From Microcaldota archaeon (GTDB lineage Archaea > Micrarchaeota > Micrarchaeia > Micrarchaeales > Micrarchaeaceae), in contig JASHRG010000043.1 of assembly GCA_030037495.1 (NCBI GenBank), positions 1-45,646 on the forward strand: a stretch of DNA of 45,646 nucleotides, read 5' to 3'. The notes under the pieces are model-generated. The model was given only the letters and a program-made list of their open reading frames with translations. It made no database searches and had not been told where the DNA came from. Position numbers and translations under genes: made by a program. Positions within the stretch are counted from its first letter, which is position 1; every line of letters starts with the position of its first letter. Positions 44,524 through 45,646 of this stretch are shown one piece after another.

Positions 44524-45270
44524 TTAGTTTCGGACCAGTTCAATTAATTCTGCTTCTAGTTTTTTCTTTTTTTGAGTCAATTCCGTGCCTCTTTCATCAA
44601 CTTCGCCTATTTCCTTTGCTTTCGCCTCTATTTTTGGTATCCTTTCCTTTAGCTTTTTGGCTTCTGCCGTTTTCGCTTCCAGTGATGCCTGCAGTTCTTG
44701 TATCTCCTTTTGAACGGTAGCCAGTCTTTGCCTATCTTCTCTAAGTAGAACTTCGGTATCTGCAATCCTAACCCTTTCGCCTTTCTTTTCCTTATCACTA
44801 ACTAGGTAATAATCTTCGGTAAATTTCTCGCCTCCAGTTAAAGTTAAGGCGTTTTTCGAACTGAATATTAGGAGTTCTCCTAGGTGTTCTTCTATAAATG
44901 CAGTATTAGTGAGTAAAGTTGCATCGTAAAGTTGTTTATTATTCTTCTTAGCTAATTCTGCTCCGGCAGCTACTGAGTCTACAGGATCGCCAAATATCTC
45001 AGGCTTACCATCTTTACCGACAACCACCACCCGAGCACGAAGGCCGCTCCTGAAGTCCGAACCGACGCCAACCCCGCCCCTGTAGTAGTAGTAGTCGACG
45101 CACGCGGCCAGAGGCTTTTCTCCTGCCCCATTGAGAATGTTAACAGTTTCTTTTCCCCATGGCTGGATTCTTTGACTCGGCTTCGTACCTTCTGCAAATG
45201 CATCGTTCGTTCTTGTCAGCGGTGCTTTAGGTTCTGGCACAGTCTTTAGTCTATCAGCGGGCGCACCCAT
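44524..45270 (-). CDS. DGR target (variable) protein 2
   Basis: Contains VR2 'PLAACVDYYYYRGGVGVGSDFRSGLRARV'; C-terminal coiled coil; paralogue of target 1. Confidence 0.85.
   Translation of the reverse strand: MGAPADRLKTVPEPKAPLTRTNDAFAEGTKPSQRIQPWGKETVNILNGAGEKPLAACVDYYYYRGGVGVGSDFRSGLRARVVVVGKDGKPEIFGDPVDSVAAGAELAKKNNKQLYDATLLTNTAFIEEHLGELLIFSSKNALTLTGGEKFTEDYYLVSDKEKKGERVRIADTEVLLREDRQRLATVQKEIQELQASLEAKTAEAKKLKERIPKIEAKAKEIGEVDERGTELTQKKKKLEAELIELVRN
45028..45115 (-). repeat. DGR variable repeat VR2
   Basis: 88 bp; differs from TR nearly only at TR adenines plus the same 3-nt length difference. Confidence 0.9.
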
Positions 45271-45470
45271 ATAATCACTACAATATCTACTGTTTTGCCA
45301 GATATATATACTGTTGCTTTATTTACAAATTATTAGCAATTCGTTGCGCTTTTGTAAGCGTATAAACCCTCCTTTTGCCCACCTCTGCCGCCTTGCAATC
45401 CAATGAACCTCGATGTCGCTGAAGCAAAGACTTATAAATAAGAAAGTAAGATAATATTACTAGTGATTCT

Positions 45471-45646
45471 ATGGAAGAAGAGGTTACTGTTGTTAGTACC
45501 AGAGGGCAAGTTGTCATTCCTCAAGATATAAGAAAAAGAATGCGTCTAAAGCCTAAGGACAGGCTCATAGTGTATGGTGAGGAGGACACGATAATCATGA
45601 AAAGGCTTGAGCTGCCTGAGCTAAAGGAGACGTGGGCAAAGATAGG
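45471..45646 (+). CDS. AbrB-family antitoxin, truncated by window end
   Basis: 'EEEVTVVSTRGQVVIPQDIRKRMRLKPKDRLIVYGEEDTIIMKRLE'; TATA-like TTATAAATA at 45432. Confidence 0.8.
   Translation, partial: MEEEVTVVSTRGQVVIPQDIRKRMRLKPKDRLIVYGEEDTIIMKRLELPELKETWAKI

Noticed and set aside
1-45646. CRISPR array, rRNA genes, IS transposase
   Set aside because: No regularly spaced repeats, no rRNA-like sequence and no transposase or integrase motifs seen in the ORF track.

Overview
Archaeal chromosomal segment, probably from a DPANN-like small-genome archaeon (inference from Spt5, archaeal L11, GGGP synthase, Sec61-beta and class III signal peptides). Housekeeping blocks (Spt5/L11, epimerase, GGGPS, NFACT, tRNase Z, MacB-like ABC exporter, sugar nucleotidyltransferases, ArgS, NnrD, Obg/YchF-like GTPase, APC permease) alternate with small accessory islands. 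The main observation is that the accessory islands are bounded by partial copies of a host gene end. These copies derive from tRNA-Val, tRNA-Glu, tRNA-Arg, tRNA-Leu, and in one case the 3' end of a short-chain dehydrogenase ORF whose last 8 codons are duplicated with synonymous changes. The islands carry toxin-antitoxin or defence-like cargo: three PIN/VapBC modules, a NYN nuclease, a nucleotidyltransferase module, an ADP-ribosyltransferase-like protein, an ATP-pyrophosphatase and a dynamin-like GTPase operon. No integrase gene is visible in the window. This looks like a family of very small (0.6-4 kb), non-autonomous, gene-end-targeted cassettes, some stacked in tandem at one tRNA. The second highlight is a diversity-generating retroelement (DGR) next to the tRNA-Leu cassette: a reverse transcriptase, a template repeat, and two target genes whose variable repeats differ from the template almost only at adenines. 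Its RT gene ends inside a tRNA-Leu remnant. Two small genes absent from the ORF track were also found: Sec61-beta and a Cys-rich zinc-ribbon protein. All alignments were done by eye.
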